Assembly: GCF_000376445.1 (NCBI RefSeq)
Contig: NZ_AQXI01000001.1
Coordinates: 2,016,962 to 2,080,961 of the forward strand
Origin: Haladaptatus paucihalophilus DX253
GTDB lineage: Archaea > Halobacteriota > Halobacteria > Halobacteriales > Haladaptataceae
DNA: 64,000 nucleotides
Direction of reading: 5' to 3'
Shown: positions 6,788 to 15,249 of the stretch, piece by piece
How the letters are laid out: the number at the start of each line of letters is the position of its first letter
Numbering within the stretch: the stretch's first letter is position 1
The notes under the pieces: generated by a model
Database searches by the model: none
What the model was told of the DNA's origin: nothing
What the model saw: only the letters and a program-made list of their open reading frames with translations
Position numbers and translations under genes: made by a program

Positions 6788-7771
6788 TTACGCGAGGTCC
6801 TCGGCGATGTCTTCAGCGAAGTAGGTCAAGATCAGGTCCGCACCCGCCCGCTTGATGGACAGCAGGGATTCGAGCGCCGTCTCCCGCAGGTCGAGCCATC
6901 CCTTTTCGCTCGCGGCGTGCAACATCGCGTATTCGCCGGAGACGTTGTAGGCGGCAATCGGGTGGTCGTACTCCTCCCGGATGTCCCGCACGATGTCGAG
7001 GTACGGCAGTGCCGGTTTGACCATCAGTATGTCTGCACCCTGCTCAACGTCCAGTTCGACTTCGTGCATCGCTTCGCGCGCGTTGGCCGGGTCCATCTGG
7101 TAGTGTCGTCGGTCGCCGAAGGCGGGTGCGCCGTCCGCCGCGTCCCGGAACGGGCCGTAGAACGCCGATTCGTACTTCGCGGCGTAGCTCATGATGGGCA
7201 CGTCGGAATAGCCCGCTTCGTCCAGTCCGGTGCGAATCGCTTCTACCATGCCGTCCGTCATGCTGCTCGGCGCGACCATCTCCGCACCTGCCTCGGCGTG
7301 GGAGACGGCGATTTTCTGCAGCAGGTCGAGCGTTTCGTCGTTTTTCACCGTGAGTCGCGGGTCGTCCGCGGCCTCGTCCTCGACGATTCCGCAGTGGCCG
7401 TGCTCGGTGTACTCACAGAGACAGACGTCGGTGATGACCGTGGCGTCCGTCTCGGCCGTGATTCGACGCGTCGCTTCCTGTACTACGCCGTCTTCGGCCC
7501 ACGCCCGACTGCCTCGTTCGTCCTTCGATTCGGGGATGCCGAACAGCATCACGGCCCCGACGCCCGTTTCCAGCACTTCCCGCACACGTGCGACGCTCTC
7601 GTCTATCGGAACGCGCTCGTGTCCGGGCATCGATTCGATCTCGACCCGTTCGCCCGTCGTGGCATCGACGAACACGGGTGCGATGAGGTCGGTCGCATCG
7701 AGGGTCGTCTCGCTGACTAACTCTCTGATTCCGTCACGACGAAGCCGACGTGGACGCTCGGTGAAGTTCAT
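6788..7771 (-). CDS. hemB: Delta-aminolevulinic acid dehydratase (porphobilinogen synthase)
   Basis: This 327-residue cytoplasmic enzyme condenses two 5-aminolevulinate molecules to porphobilinogen in heme, siroheme and cobamide synthesis. Visible signatures are the zinc-type cysteine cluster in [14 protein letters not shown], the first active-site Lys in [14 protein letters not shown] and the Schiff-base Lys in [13 protein letters not shown]. Length is normal for the family. The frame is open 20 codons further upstream, but the ATG at 7769-7771 ([14 protein letters not shown]) matches the usual start. Neighbours are unrelated: a DedA gene diverges from it 89 bases away. The other heme genes seen here (hemL, hemC, hemD) are more than 50 kb distant. 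Confidence 0.97.
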   Translation of the reverse strand: MNFTERPRRLRRDGIRELVSETTLDATDLIAPVFVDATTGERVEIESMPGHERVPIDESVARVREVLETGVGAVMLFGIPESKDERGSRAWAEDGVVQEATRRITAETDATVITDVCLCEYTEHGHCGIVEDEAADDPRLTVKNDETLDLLQKIAVSHAEAGAEMVAPSSMTDGMVEAIRTGLDEAGYSDVPIMSYAAKYESAFYGPFRDAADGAPAFGDRRHYQMDPANAREAMHEVELDVEQGADILMVKPALPYLDIVRDIREEYDHPIAAYNVSGEYAMLHAASEKGWLDLRETALESLLSIKRAGADLILTYFAEDIAEDLA

Positions 7772-7860
7772 ATCACTGCTACCCGCGGAATCCCCAAAAC
7801 CGCGTCGCTCCGGGGATGGGTCACAACGCATTTAGCCCGTCCCGTCAATATCCGTATCTG

Positions 7861-8583
7861 ATGCACATCGCCTCGCTCGTTGCGGTCGAGACGACCATAC
7901 CGACCCTCCTCACCTTCTCAGTTTTCGGGTTGGCGATTCTGTCGTTTGCCCCGAACTCTCGCTCGATTCGAACGTTCGTCGCGAACTACGGCGTTTTCGT
8001 GCTCGCGGGCAGCGTCGCGCTCGTGGCCGTCGCCGGTATTCTCCTCTTCCTGTTCGGCGACGAAACGCTCGCAAAACAGTGGCTCGACCAGTACGGCTTG
8101 TTCGCCCTGTTTTTCATCTTCATCCTCGAAGGCGCGATGATGCTGTACTTCGCGCCGAGCGAGACCGTCGTCCCGGTCGGCGTCACCGTCTTAGCGAAGT
8201 CGCCCAGCGATTATCGGACGATAGCAGTCATCGTCGTCGTCGCCGTCATCGCTTCGACGGCCGGACAGTACGCGCTGTTCCTGCTGGCGAAGCGCGGCGG
8301 GCGTGAGTACCTCCTCGAAAAACCGTGGTTCCGAATCGACGACTCGTCGCTGGACCGGTTCGACCACTGGCTCGAACGGTGGGGTCCGCTCGCCATTCCG
8401 CTTAGCAACACGCTCCCGTTCACTCGCGGGATGTTGACCGTCCCGGCCGGTTTCGGTGAGATGAAGGACAGAAACTTCATCATCCTCTCCGCGCTCGGTT
8501 CGCTCTCGTTCGAAACGCTCCTCGCAATTTTCGGCCCGAGAGCGTTCGCGATACTCTTGGATGCGATTTCGAAGTTCTTCTGA
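7861..8583 (+). CDS. DedA/VTT family membrane protein
   Basis: This 240-residue integral membrane protein has about five to six hydrophobic segments. The core is the DedA (VTT, SNARE-associated) domain: a re-entrant, proline-containing region near YFAPSETVVPVGV and a conserved stretch near PLSNTLPFTRGMLTVPAG. DedA proteins are linked to membrane lipid (polyprenyl or phospholipid) scrambling and proton-coupled homeostasis; the substrate in archaea is not established. Compared with the short DedA form there are two extra N-terminal helices (about residues 10-65). The start ATG 7861 lies 89 bases from the divergent hemB start. Confidence 0.88.
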   Translation: MHIASLVAVETTIPTLLTFSVFGLAILSFAPNSRSIRTFVANYGVFVLAGSVALVAVAGILLFLFGDETLAKQWLDQYGLFALFFIFILEGAMMLYFAPSETVVPVGVTVLAKSPSDYRTIAVIVVVAVIASTAGQYALFLLAKRGGREYLLEKPWFRIDDSSLDRFDHWLERWGPLAIPLSNTLPFTRGMLTVPAGFGEMKDRNFIILSALGSLSFETLLAIFGPRAFAILLDAISKFF

Positions 8584-8947
8584 ACGTAGGCGGGTCCCAG
8601 AATCGACCTCCGAAATTTATATTTTATTGCCACTTTCTCCCCACTGTTCGATTCTGACCACAAACCCGACAACTGTCGACCAATTTGAAACTCTCCGAGT
8701 GAGGCGGGGACCCGGTTGAAATCATCGTCATCCTACCATGGCGATAGACCTAACAGTGCTGAAAGCGTAGTTCTACTCGCGCCCGCGTACCGTTTGTCGC
8801 GTGCCATGCTACGAGCGCCACGTGGGCGCACTTTCATTCTAACACAGTGACAGGAGAGTGATGTCTCATCAGTAACTGTCGATAAATTGGTTCGATGGAA
8901 TATTTCGAATCGAAAGTATATTTGGCTCGCGTTTCGAGTGAAGGGAT
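8584..8947. other. Intergenic region, no gene seen
   Basis: This 364-bp gap lies between the DedA gene and the peptidase. An AT-rich patch (AAATTTATATTTTATTGCC, about 8616-8634) could be a promoter or terminator. The right end holds the peptidase promoter. No credible short gene or RNA fold was found. Confidence 0.5.
8915..8923 (+). promoter_or_regulatory. TATA box of the S9 peptidase gene
   Basis: AAGTATATTTGG lies about 29 bases upstream of the ATG at 8948, consistent with a leaderless or nearly leaderless mRNA. Confidence 0.65.
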
Positions 8948-10978
8948 ATGGAGACGATACGTGCCAACGAGTATCACGACCTCGTTAGCGTGACCGACCC
9001 GCAAGTCTCGCCGGACGGCGAGCGAGTGGCGTTCGTCCGCTCGGTTCCGAAGGACGACGAGAAGTACGAGGCGACGGTGTACGTCGTTCCGCTGGGTGGC
9101 GACGAACCGAAGCAGTTCACCATCAGCGAGGGCGTGGACAGCAGCCCGCGGTGGAGTCCGAGCGGGGACCGACTCGCGTTCGTGAGCACTCGAGGAGCGG
9201 ACGACGACCGACCGCAACTGTGGGTCATGCCCACGGCGGGCGGCGAGGCACGACAGGTGACGGACGTGGCCGGCGGCGTCTCACAGTTGGCGTGGTCTCC
9301 CGATGGGACGAAAATCGCGTTCGTCCAGTCGAGCACCGAGGACGACCGGGACGAGGAGCGGGACGTCTCCCTCGACGGCGAAGAGTACGAACCGGAAACG
9401 CCGGACCCGCGCGTTATCGACCGTAAAATCTACCGGGCGGGCACGAGCTATTTCGACGGGAAACGGAGCCACGTCTACCTCGCCGATTTGGACGACGATT
9501 CCGTCGAACGACTGACGGACGGCGATTTCGACTTCGCGGCACCCGACTGGGGTGATGAGACGACGCTCTACTTCGGTGCCGAACGCGAAGATGACCCGGA
9601 CGACAACATCATCGTCGATGTCGTCGCCTACGACATCGACGCGGACGAGGAGGAAACGCTCTTCCAGACGAGTGCGTGGGGCGCGTCGTTAGCGGCGACG
9701 GAGGACGGCCGAATCGCCTACATCTACTCACCCGAGGAGAACGCCACGCTCCGACAGGCCGACCTCAAGGTCTTCGACCGGGGCACGGGCGAGACGGTGA
9801 CGCTCACCGAAACGCTCGACAGAACGGTTGCAATCGCTCCGGAGTGGGACCCCGAGGAGGAGCGGGTGTACTTCGGCACACCCGACGAAGGCGACCAAGT
9901 GATTTGGCGCGCTCGGGGCGACGGGAGCGAGGAGCTACAGCGGGTCGTCGGCGACGGGCACATCACCGATTTCTCGGTCGGTGCCGATGCCGTCGCCTAC
10001 GTGAAATCCGAGTGGGACCATCCGGGCGATCTGTTCGTTTCGACGCCCGGGGGGGCCGAAACGCATCGACTCACCCGCGCTAACGCGGAGTACCTGAACG
10101 ACCGCGCGGTGGGACAACCGGAAGAACTCCGGTTCGAATCCGACGAGGGAGTCGAAATTCAGGGGTGGCTCCTCACGCCGCCGGACTTCGATGCGGACGA
10201 GCAGTATCCGCTCGTCGTCGAAATCCACGGCGGACCGCACGCGATGTGGTCCACGAGCGGCACGATGTGGCACGAGTTCCAGACGCTCGCCGCGGAAGGC
10301 TACGTCGTCTTCTGGTCCAACCCGCGCGGTTCGACCGGCTACGGCGAGGAACACATGGCCGCCATCGGACGCGATTGGGGCGATACGACCATGACCGACG
10401 TGATGGCGGGTGTGGACCTCGTTGCGGAGCGCGATTACATCGACGAAGACGACATGTTCGTCACCGGTGGGAGCTTCGGCGGCTACATGACCGCGTGGAT
10501 CGTCGGCCACACAGATCGGTTCAAGGGCGCGGTGAGCCAGCGCGGCGTGTACGAACTCAGCAGCTTTTACGGTTCGACGGACGCCTTCAAACTCATCGAG
10601 TGGGACTTCGATACGACGCCGTGGGAGGAACCGGAGTTCCTCTGGGAGCGCTCGCCGACCGCGTACGTCGAGGACGTGACGACGCCGACGCTGCTCATCC
10701 ACAGCGACAACGACTTCCGCGTCCCGGTGAACAACGCCGAGATGTTGTACCTCCTCCTCAAGAAAAACGACGTGGAGACGCGCCTCGTGCGCTATCCCCG
10801 CGAAGGCCACGAACTTTCCCGGAGCGGCGAACCGGGACACGTCGTGGACCGACTGGAGCGTATCGTCCGCTGGTTCGACGGCTACTCCGACCACCGCGAC
10901 GTGCCGAAGGCACTGGACCGCGGCGACGACGGATTGTCCGCGAACGAGGACGACGAGGACGACGAAACCGAGGAGTAG
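8948..10978 (+). CDS. S9 family peptidase (prolyl oligopeptidase / acylaminoacyl-peptidase type)
   Basis: This 676-residue enzyme has an N-terminal beta-propeller of PD40/TolB-like repeats (about 1-400; blocks such as SPDGERVAF, SPSGDRLAF and SPDGTKIAF) and a C-terminal alpha/beta hydrolase (about 410-650). The nucleophile is Ser509 in GGSFGGYMT, with Asp589 in HSDNDFRVP and His621 in EGHELSR as the likely triad. Family members cut short peptides after proline or remove acylated N-terminal residues. No signal peptide is present, so it should be cytoplasmic. The last 25 residues are an Asp/Glu-rich tail. The gene stands alone with its own promoter. Confidence 0.95.
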   Translation: METIRANEYHDLVSVTDPQVSPDGERVAFVRSVPKDDEKYEATVYVVPLGGDEPKQFTISEGVDSSPRWSPSGDRLAFVSTRGADDDRPQLWVMPTAGGEARQVTDVAGGVSQLAWSPDGTKIAFVQSSTEDDRDEERDVSLDGEEYEPETPDPRVIDRKIYRAGTSYFDGKRSHVYLADLDDDSVERLTDGDFDFAAPDWGDETTLYFGAEREDDPDDNIIVDVVAYDIDADEEETLFQTSAWGASLAATEDGRIAYIYSPEENATLRQADLKVFDRGTGETVTLTETLDRTVAIAPEWDPEEERVYFGTPDEGDQVIWRARGDGSEELQRVVGDGHITDFSVGADAVAYVKSEWDHPGDLFVSTPGGAETHRLTRANAEYLNDRAVGQPEELRFESDEGVEIQGWLLTPPDFDADEQYPLVVEIHGGPHAMWSTSGTMWHEFQTLAAEGYVVFWSNPRGSTGYGEEHMAAIGRDWGDTTMTDVMAGVDLVAERDYIDEDDMFVTGGSFGGYMTAWIVGHTDRFKGAVSQRGVYELSSFYGSTDAFKLIEWDFDTTPWEEPEFLWERSPTAYVEDVTTPTLLIHSDNDFRVPVNNAEMLYLLLKKNDVETRLVRYPREGHELSRSGEPGHVVDRLERIVRWFDGYSDHRDVPKALDRGDDGLSANEDDEDDETEE

Positions 10979-11316
10979 GACGCGAGAGATCGTCGCGGAC
11001 CACGAACGACGCGGTGGACCAGAATGCCACGGCCGGACAACGACAACTATTGTCGTGGGGAGGTACGTTTCGTCCGGGGTCGGTTCGTCCGAAATTCCGC
11101 CGCCTGTGGCCGATTTTTCACTGGAAACGAAGGGGTTGGTGAGCGGTTTCGTATCCGAACTATGTCACCTTGGGCCATCGAACGCGACCGAGTTTTGTCT
11201 GCCGTCTCGGTTCGGCTACTGACGGCTCCATACCGTTTCAGGGGACGGTTTCGGTAGCGGGTCGAGCGGCGGGTCTTCCGCTTCCGTGTCCCGTTTTCTA
11301 CTCGAAAGAAGGGGGT
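10979..11316. other. Intergenic region carrying ORB sites
   Basis: This 338-bp gap shows no credible gene on either strand. Its main content is a near-perfect ORB (11116-11139) and a weak ORB-like sequence close to the end (11294-11318). Confidence 0.6.
11116..11139 (+). repeat. ORB site 8 kb from the origin
   Basis: The 19-base run CACTGGAAACGAAGGGGTT (11119-11137) is identical to the reverse complement of origin ORB 2957-2975. It lies outside any gene, between the S9 peptidase and the zinc-ribbon gene. Confidence 0.9.
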
Positions 11317-11318
11317 TC
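11294..11318 (+). repeat. Degenerate ORB-like site
   Basis: TTTTCTACTCGAAAGAAGGG followed by GGTTC keeps the spacing of the ORB core with several substitutions. It overlaps the stop of the zinc-ribbon gene by two bases. Confidence 0.4.
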
Positions 11319-11532
11319 AATCGACGATGATTTCGGAACTCGTGCTCTCGGCGTCGGCGGTCGGTTTCATCTCGCTGTCGTATCGGTCTATCCAATCGGC
11401 GAAACACTCCGGGCAGAGTCGCTGGCTGTCTATCTGTGAGCGGTCCACGGTCAATCGAATCGTCCGGGCCAGCGCGTTCTGTACCGGTTCCTGACAGTCA
11501 TCACAAGGGTCGGGGTCGCTCTCGTCACTCAT
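11317..11532 (-). CDS. Small zinc-ribbon protein, haloarchaeal
   Basis: This 71-residue acidic protein has two CxxC knuckles, Cys10-x2-Cys13 and Cys40-x2-Cys43 (PCDDC and LCPEC), which should form one zinc ribbon. The C-terminal 20 residues are polar and probably disordered. It looks like one of the small haloarchaeal zinc-finger families (DUF7569-like; family name uncertain). Such proteins bind nucleic acid or protein partners, but nothing here shows which. It lies 42 bases downstream of sec11 in the same orientation and may share its transcript. Confidence 0.8.
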   Translation of the reverse strand: MSDESDPDPCDDCQEPVQNALARTIRLTVDRSQIDSQRLCPECFADWIDRYDSEMKPTADAESTSSEIIVD

Positions 11533-11574
11533 GAAGGCTCAATGTGACGCAAAATACATAAAACGACGCGGAAA

Positions 11575-12366
11575 TCAGACGGTGGCCGCGGATCGGGACG
11601 TGTCCGCTGTCGGGTGTGTCTGTTGTACCGGCGGGACGGCCGAATAGCTGGTTCCGTCCTGTTGCGTGACGGTCGGACCGATGACGGCCGCCTTGGAGAA
11701 GAACAGGCGGACGTGGCCAAGCCACGGTATCTTCAACTCGGCGGTGCCGCGAATCCACTCCGGTTTCACGGGGTCGCTGATACGGACCACTTGGTCGTAC
11801 TCGCCGTTGTTGTCGCCCTTGGTGATGAATCCGGCGTGCGGTGCGGGGCAGTTGGGTAGCTCCTGGCAGTTTTCCGCACCGAGGATGTAATCCTTGTTCG
11901 CTTTGTCGTACCAGTTCTCTCCCTCGTCTACCCAGAAGCGAGCACGGTGGATGACGGGCGTTTCGTCGCTCCTCCCGTAGCGCAGGTAGATTACCACGTC
12001 ACCGTAATCGTTGAACTTCTTGTAGCCGGTGTCCTTTCCCTCCTGATAGGTGACGACGCCGGTGTCGCCGTGGGCGGCGTCCGGCGGGAAGCGGTGCTGG
12101 TCCATGATGAAGATGAGGTCGCCTCGATACATCTGGGGTTGCATGCTCCCGCTCTCGACGGCCACCATCGGTGGCCACACGCCGCTGACGGCGAAGAGGA
12201 TGAGACCGATTGCGACGACGACGGCGGCGCTCTCCAGCATCTCACGGACGAACACGACTGTCCCGTTGTCGGTGTGTCGGAACCAACGAATCCACGCGAC
12301 CGGACCGGAGCCATCGGGTCCGGTGTCCCGTATACCGTCCGACGACGACTCGTCTGGGGGACTCAT
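11575..12366 (-). CDS. sec11: Signal peptidase I (S26, archaeal Sec11 type)
   Basis: This 263-residue membrane peptidase removes signal peptides from Sec-exported proteins at the outer face of the membrane. A short cytoplasmic acidic segment precedes one membrane helix (about 47-66). The nucleophile is Ser74 in ESGSMQPQM. His140 (PVIHRA) replaces the bacterial Lys, as in archaeal and eukaryotic Sec11, and Asp185 and/or Asp191 lie in KGDNNGEYD. The roughly 50 residues after the catalytic core end in a Thr/Gln/Pro-rich tail (about 235-263). It is divergent from polD1, 83 bases apart, a pairing also known next to haloarchaeal origins (from memory of Haloferax). Confidence 0.95.
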   Translation of the reverse strand: MSPPDESSSDGIRDTGPDGSGPVAWIRWFRHTDNGTVVFVREMLESAAVVVAIGLILFAVSGVWPPMVAVESGSMQPQMYRGDLIFIMDQHRFPPDAAHGDTGVVTYQEGKDTGYKKFNDYGDVVIYLRYGRSDETPVIHRARFWVDEGENWYDKANKDYILGAENCQELPNCPAPHAGFITKGDNNGEYDQVVRISDPVKPEWIRGTAELKIPWLGHVRLFFSKAAVIGPTVTQQDGTSYSAVPPVQQTHPTADTSRSAATV

Positions 12367-12449
12367 TACGGTTACGTAATCTTCCCCGCGTTGTCAACCT
12401 TCTGGGTTGGTTCGCTAGCCTTTTTGCCTATCCGCGTCTCTGAAGAGAT

Positions 12450-13961
12450 GTGCCACTCGAAACCCCGGCTCGAATCGTCAGAGAACTCACGAGTCGCGGG
12501 TACAACGCCGACCGCGAGGCCGTGACGCTCCTCGCGTCCGCCCCTGACCCCGGAACGGCGCTCGAACGTGCAGTCGAATCCGCCCCCGAGGACGCCCTGA
12601 AACTCTCCGTCGAACACGTGCGAACGGTTCTCAATGATTCCTCGGACGGGGCGCGTGACCCCTCCGCTTCAGGTGGAGTTTCTGCCGCGAAATCGACAGC
12701 AGACGCGACTTCATCTCCAGTTGAAACGAAGGGGTCTGTGTCACGAAGTCCCACCGAACAATCGGTGGACATCCTCAACGACATGACCGGCGCGAGCACT
12801 GGGACCGGCGAATACGACGATTTCGTCACGGTGTTCCGCGATCGGTTCCAGCGCCTTTCGGGCAAACTTCGTGGCCGGGTGAACACCCGTCCGACGAACG
12901 CCGTCGCCAGCATGCCCGGCGGAAGCGACGCCGCCATCGTCGGCATGATAAGCGACATTCGCTCCACGGCGAGCGGGCACTGGCTCGTCGAACTCGAAGA
13001 CACGAACGGGACCTTCCCGTGTCTCATTATGAAGGACCGAGAGTTCGCCAGCGTCGTTGACGAGCTCCTGTTGGACGAAACCATCGCCGTCGAGGGAACG
13101 CTCTCCGACGACGCAGGCATCCTGTTCGTGGACTCGCTTCACTTCCCCGACGTGCCACGGACCTACCGACCGTCGACCGCCGACCGCCACGTGCAGGCCG
13201 CGCTCATCAGCGACGTGCACGTCGGCAGTCAGGAGTTCATGGCCGACGCGTGGCATCGGTTCGCCAACTGGCTTCACACGGAGGAGGCCGAACACGTCGA
13301 ATACCTCCTCATCTGCGGCGATATGGTCGAGGGCGTCGGTATCTACCCGAATCAGGACGAGGAACTCGACATCATCGACATCTTCGAGCAGTACGAGGAG
13401 TTCTCGGAGTACCTGAAGGAGGTGCCGGGCGACTTGGAGATCGTCATGATTCCCGGCAACCACGACGCGGTTCGACTCGCCGAACCGCAACCGGGATTCG
13501 ACGACGAACTCCGCTCCATCATGGACGTCCACGACGCGAAGATCACGAGCAACCCCTCCACGGTGACGATTGAGGGGGTCTCGGTGCTGATGTACCACGG
13601 CGTTTCGCTGGACGAAGTTATCGCCGAACTGCCCGCGGAGAAGGCGAGTTACGAGGAACCGCACAAGGCGATGTATCAACTCCTCAAAAAACGCCACGTC
13701 GCGCCGCAGTACGGGGGCCACACCCGCGTCGCGCCGGAGGAGAAAGACTACCTCGTCATCGACGAGGTGCCCGACATCTTCCACACCGGCCACGTTCACA
13801 AACTCGGTTTCGGCAAGTACCACAACGTCCTCGCCATGAACTCCGGCTGTTGGCAGGCCCAGACGGATTTCCAGAAGAGCGTGAACATCGACCCCGACTC
13901 CGGATTCGCCCCCATCGTCGATTTGGACACGCTCGACGTGACCGTTCGAAAGTTCGTCTGA
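12450..13961 (+). CDS. polD1: DNA polymerase D small subunit (DP1), proofreading exonuclease
   Basis: This 503-residue small subunit of the archaeal replicative polymerase D carries the 3'-5' exonuclease. An N-terminal helical domain (about 1-65) is joined by a Ser/Ala/Thr-rich linker (about 66-115) to an OB-fold (about 140-230). The Mre11-like metallophosphoesterase follows, with motifs ISDVHVGS, CGDMVEG, PGNHDAVR, YHGVSLD and TGHVHKLGF and the end motif NSGCWQAQT. The start is GTG 12450; an ATG at 12448 is out of frame. Two ORB-like sequences of opposite orientation are embedded in the codons of the linker. The large subunit DP2 is not in the window. Confidence 0.97.
   Translation: MPLETPARIVRELTSRGYNADREAVTLLASAPDPGTALERAVESAPEDALKLSVEHVRTVLNDSSDGARDPSASGGVSAAKSTADATSSPVETKGSVSRSPTEQSVDILNDMTGASTGTGEYDDFVTVFRDRFQRLSGKLRGRVNTRPTNAVASMPGGSDAAIVGMISDIRSTASGHWLVELEDTNGTFPCLIMKDREFASVVDELLLDETIAVEGTLSDDAGILFVDSLHFPDVPRTYRPSTADRHVQAALISDVHVGSQEFMADAWHRFANWLHTEEAEHVEYLLICGDMVEGVGIYPNQDEELDIIDIFEQYEEFSEYLKEVPGDLEIVMIPGNHDAVRLAEPQPGFDDELRSIMDVHDAKITSNPSTVTIEGVSVLMYHGVSLDEVIAELPAEKASYEEPHKAMYQLLKKRHVAPQYGGHTRVAPEEKDYLVIDEVPDIFHTGHVHKLGFGKYHNVLAMNSGCWQAQTDFQKSVNIDPDSGFAPIVDLDTLDVTVRKFV
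12658..12678 (-). repeat. ORB-like site inside polD1 linker
   Basis: ACCCCTCCGCTTCAGGTGGA resembles the minus-oriented origin ORBs (C-string plus CAGGTGGA end). It encodes part of the linker (PSASGG). Confidence 0.6.
12713..12736 (+). repeat. ORB site inside polD1 linker
   Basis: TCTCCAGTTGAAACGAAGGG followed by GTCT contains the invariant GAAACGAAGGGGT core. It encodes SPVETKGS in the linker and faces the site at 12658-12678, about 35 bases away. Confidence 0.8.
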
Positions 13962-13985
13962 GTTGAAGTCGGCTCCTGCTATCCG

Positions 13986-14010
13986 TTTTCCAGTCGAAAT
14001 GGTGGGGTTG
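13986..14010 (+). repeat. Degenerate ORB-like site after polD1
   Basis: TTTTCCAGTCGAAATGGTGG followed by GGTTG keeps TTTTCCAGT, GAAA and GGGGTTG of the ORB with about four changes. Confidence 0.5.
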
Positions 14011-14223
14011 ATTTCCAGAGTACCTCGCCAAAAACTTCGAACCGAACGTGGCTCGTCGGTTGAAATTGCCGTGCCTCGAATTTCAAACACCGAAATCCGA
14101 TTCCGCACTTACAGATGCGTTCTCAAACTGCCATCGGTGGATTGGTAGAATATAGATGAATTTGGGTGAGATTTGCGAAAATGTACTTCCGTTCACATTC
14201 GGAAATAGCTATCGTCGGTTATC

Positions 14224-15147
14224 ATGACTGTACCAGACCTCTCGGACGATACGACCCAACCGGGCGATTCGAACTCGACTTCCCGTCGGCGGTTTCTCGC
14301 GGGTGCCGCTGTAACGGGATCGGCCCTCGCGCTCAGTAGCACCGCGATTGCGATGCAGTCGTCGGCGTCGGTCACGTTCGACGACCAGACCACGGGCGGC
14401 ACGTCGGTCAGCGTCGCGTCGGCGACGCTCCCGAAAGGCGGTTTTATCGCCATCCACGACGACCGCCTCCTCGACGGGAAGGCGCTGGAGAGCGTCATCG
14501 GCGTCTCCGACGCGCTCGATGCGGGCACACACGAAACCGTCGATGTCGAACTGTTCGACGTGAAGGGAACGGAGTTCGACTCGAAGATGCTCGAGGAGGA
14601 TGCCACGCTCATCGCCATGCCTCACGTGGACTCGAACGGCAACGAGGAGTACGAATTCGTCTCTTCCGACGGACAAACGGACGGCCCGTACACGGCGGAC
14701 GGGGAAGCCGTCGTGGACGACGCGATGGTCTCCATCGGGATGGACTCGAAACCGACCGCGGACGTCTGCTTCCGCGACCAGAAGTCCGACGGCGAGAGCG
14801 TCTGGGTCAACAGGGCGACCCTCTCGGACGGCGGCTTCGTCACCATCCACGACGCGAGCCTCCTCGACGGCAAAGTGTTCGACAGCGTTATCGGCGTCTC
14901 CGGCGCGCTCGACGCGGGAACCCACGAGGACATCGAGATTTCGCTGTACGAGGGCGTCTCCGGCGGCGACTACGAGATGTCGATGCTGGAGGGAGACGCC
15001 ACGCTCATCGCCATGCCGCACTTCGACAGCGACGACAACGGGTCCTACGACTTCCTCACGTCCGAGGGGGAGACGGACGGCCCGTACACGATGGACGGAA
15101 AGGCCGTCGTGGACGACGCGGAAATCACGCTTTCGGACGGCTGCTAA
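14224..15147 (+). CDS. Tat-exported protein with two DUF7282-like domains
   Basis: This 307-residue secreted protein starts with a twin-arginine signal (SRRRFLAGAAV, Arg pair at 21-22) ending near residue 45. The mature part is an internal duplication: two domains of about 120 residues (about 48-172 and 182-307). Each has GGFIAIHD or GGFVTIHD, LLDGK, SVIGVS, DAGTHE, DATLIAMPH and TDGPYT blocks at matching places. Domains of this kind (DUF7282-like) are common in extracytoplasmic haloarchaeal proteins. No catalytic residues are evident and the fold is presumably all-beta. No C-terminal anchor is seen, so it may be free or loosely bound outside the cell. Confidence 0.88.
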   Translation: MTVPDLSDDTTQPGDSNSTSRRRFLAGAAVTGSALALSSTAIAMQSSASVTFDDQTTGGTSVSVASATLPKGGFIAIHDDRLLDGKALESVIGVSDALDAGTHETVDVELFDVKGTEFDSKMLEEDATLIAMPHVDSNGNEEYEFVSSDGQTDGPYTADGEAVVDDAMVSIGMDSKPTADVCFRDQKSDGESVWVNRATLSDGGFVTIHDASLLDGKVFDSVIGVSGALDAGTHEDIEISLYEGVSGGDYEMSMLEGDATLIAMPHFDSDDNGSYDFLTSEGETDGPYTMDGKAVVDDAEITLSDGC

Positions 15148-15249
15148 CGTCGGCTCACGAATTCCTCATCGCAACCTTCCCCCGGAACCTATCCTCGTTT
15201 CCGAGCGCTTACGTGCCGATATCGACGAAAAAGTAGGACCTCGCTTACG

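Noticed and set aside
9935-10894. Long minus-strand open frame opposite the S9 peptidase
   Set aside because: It is a codon-bias shadow typical of GC-rich genomes; the peptidase on the other strand has clear catalytic motifs.
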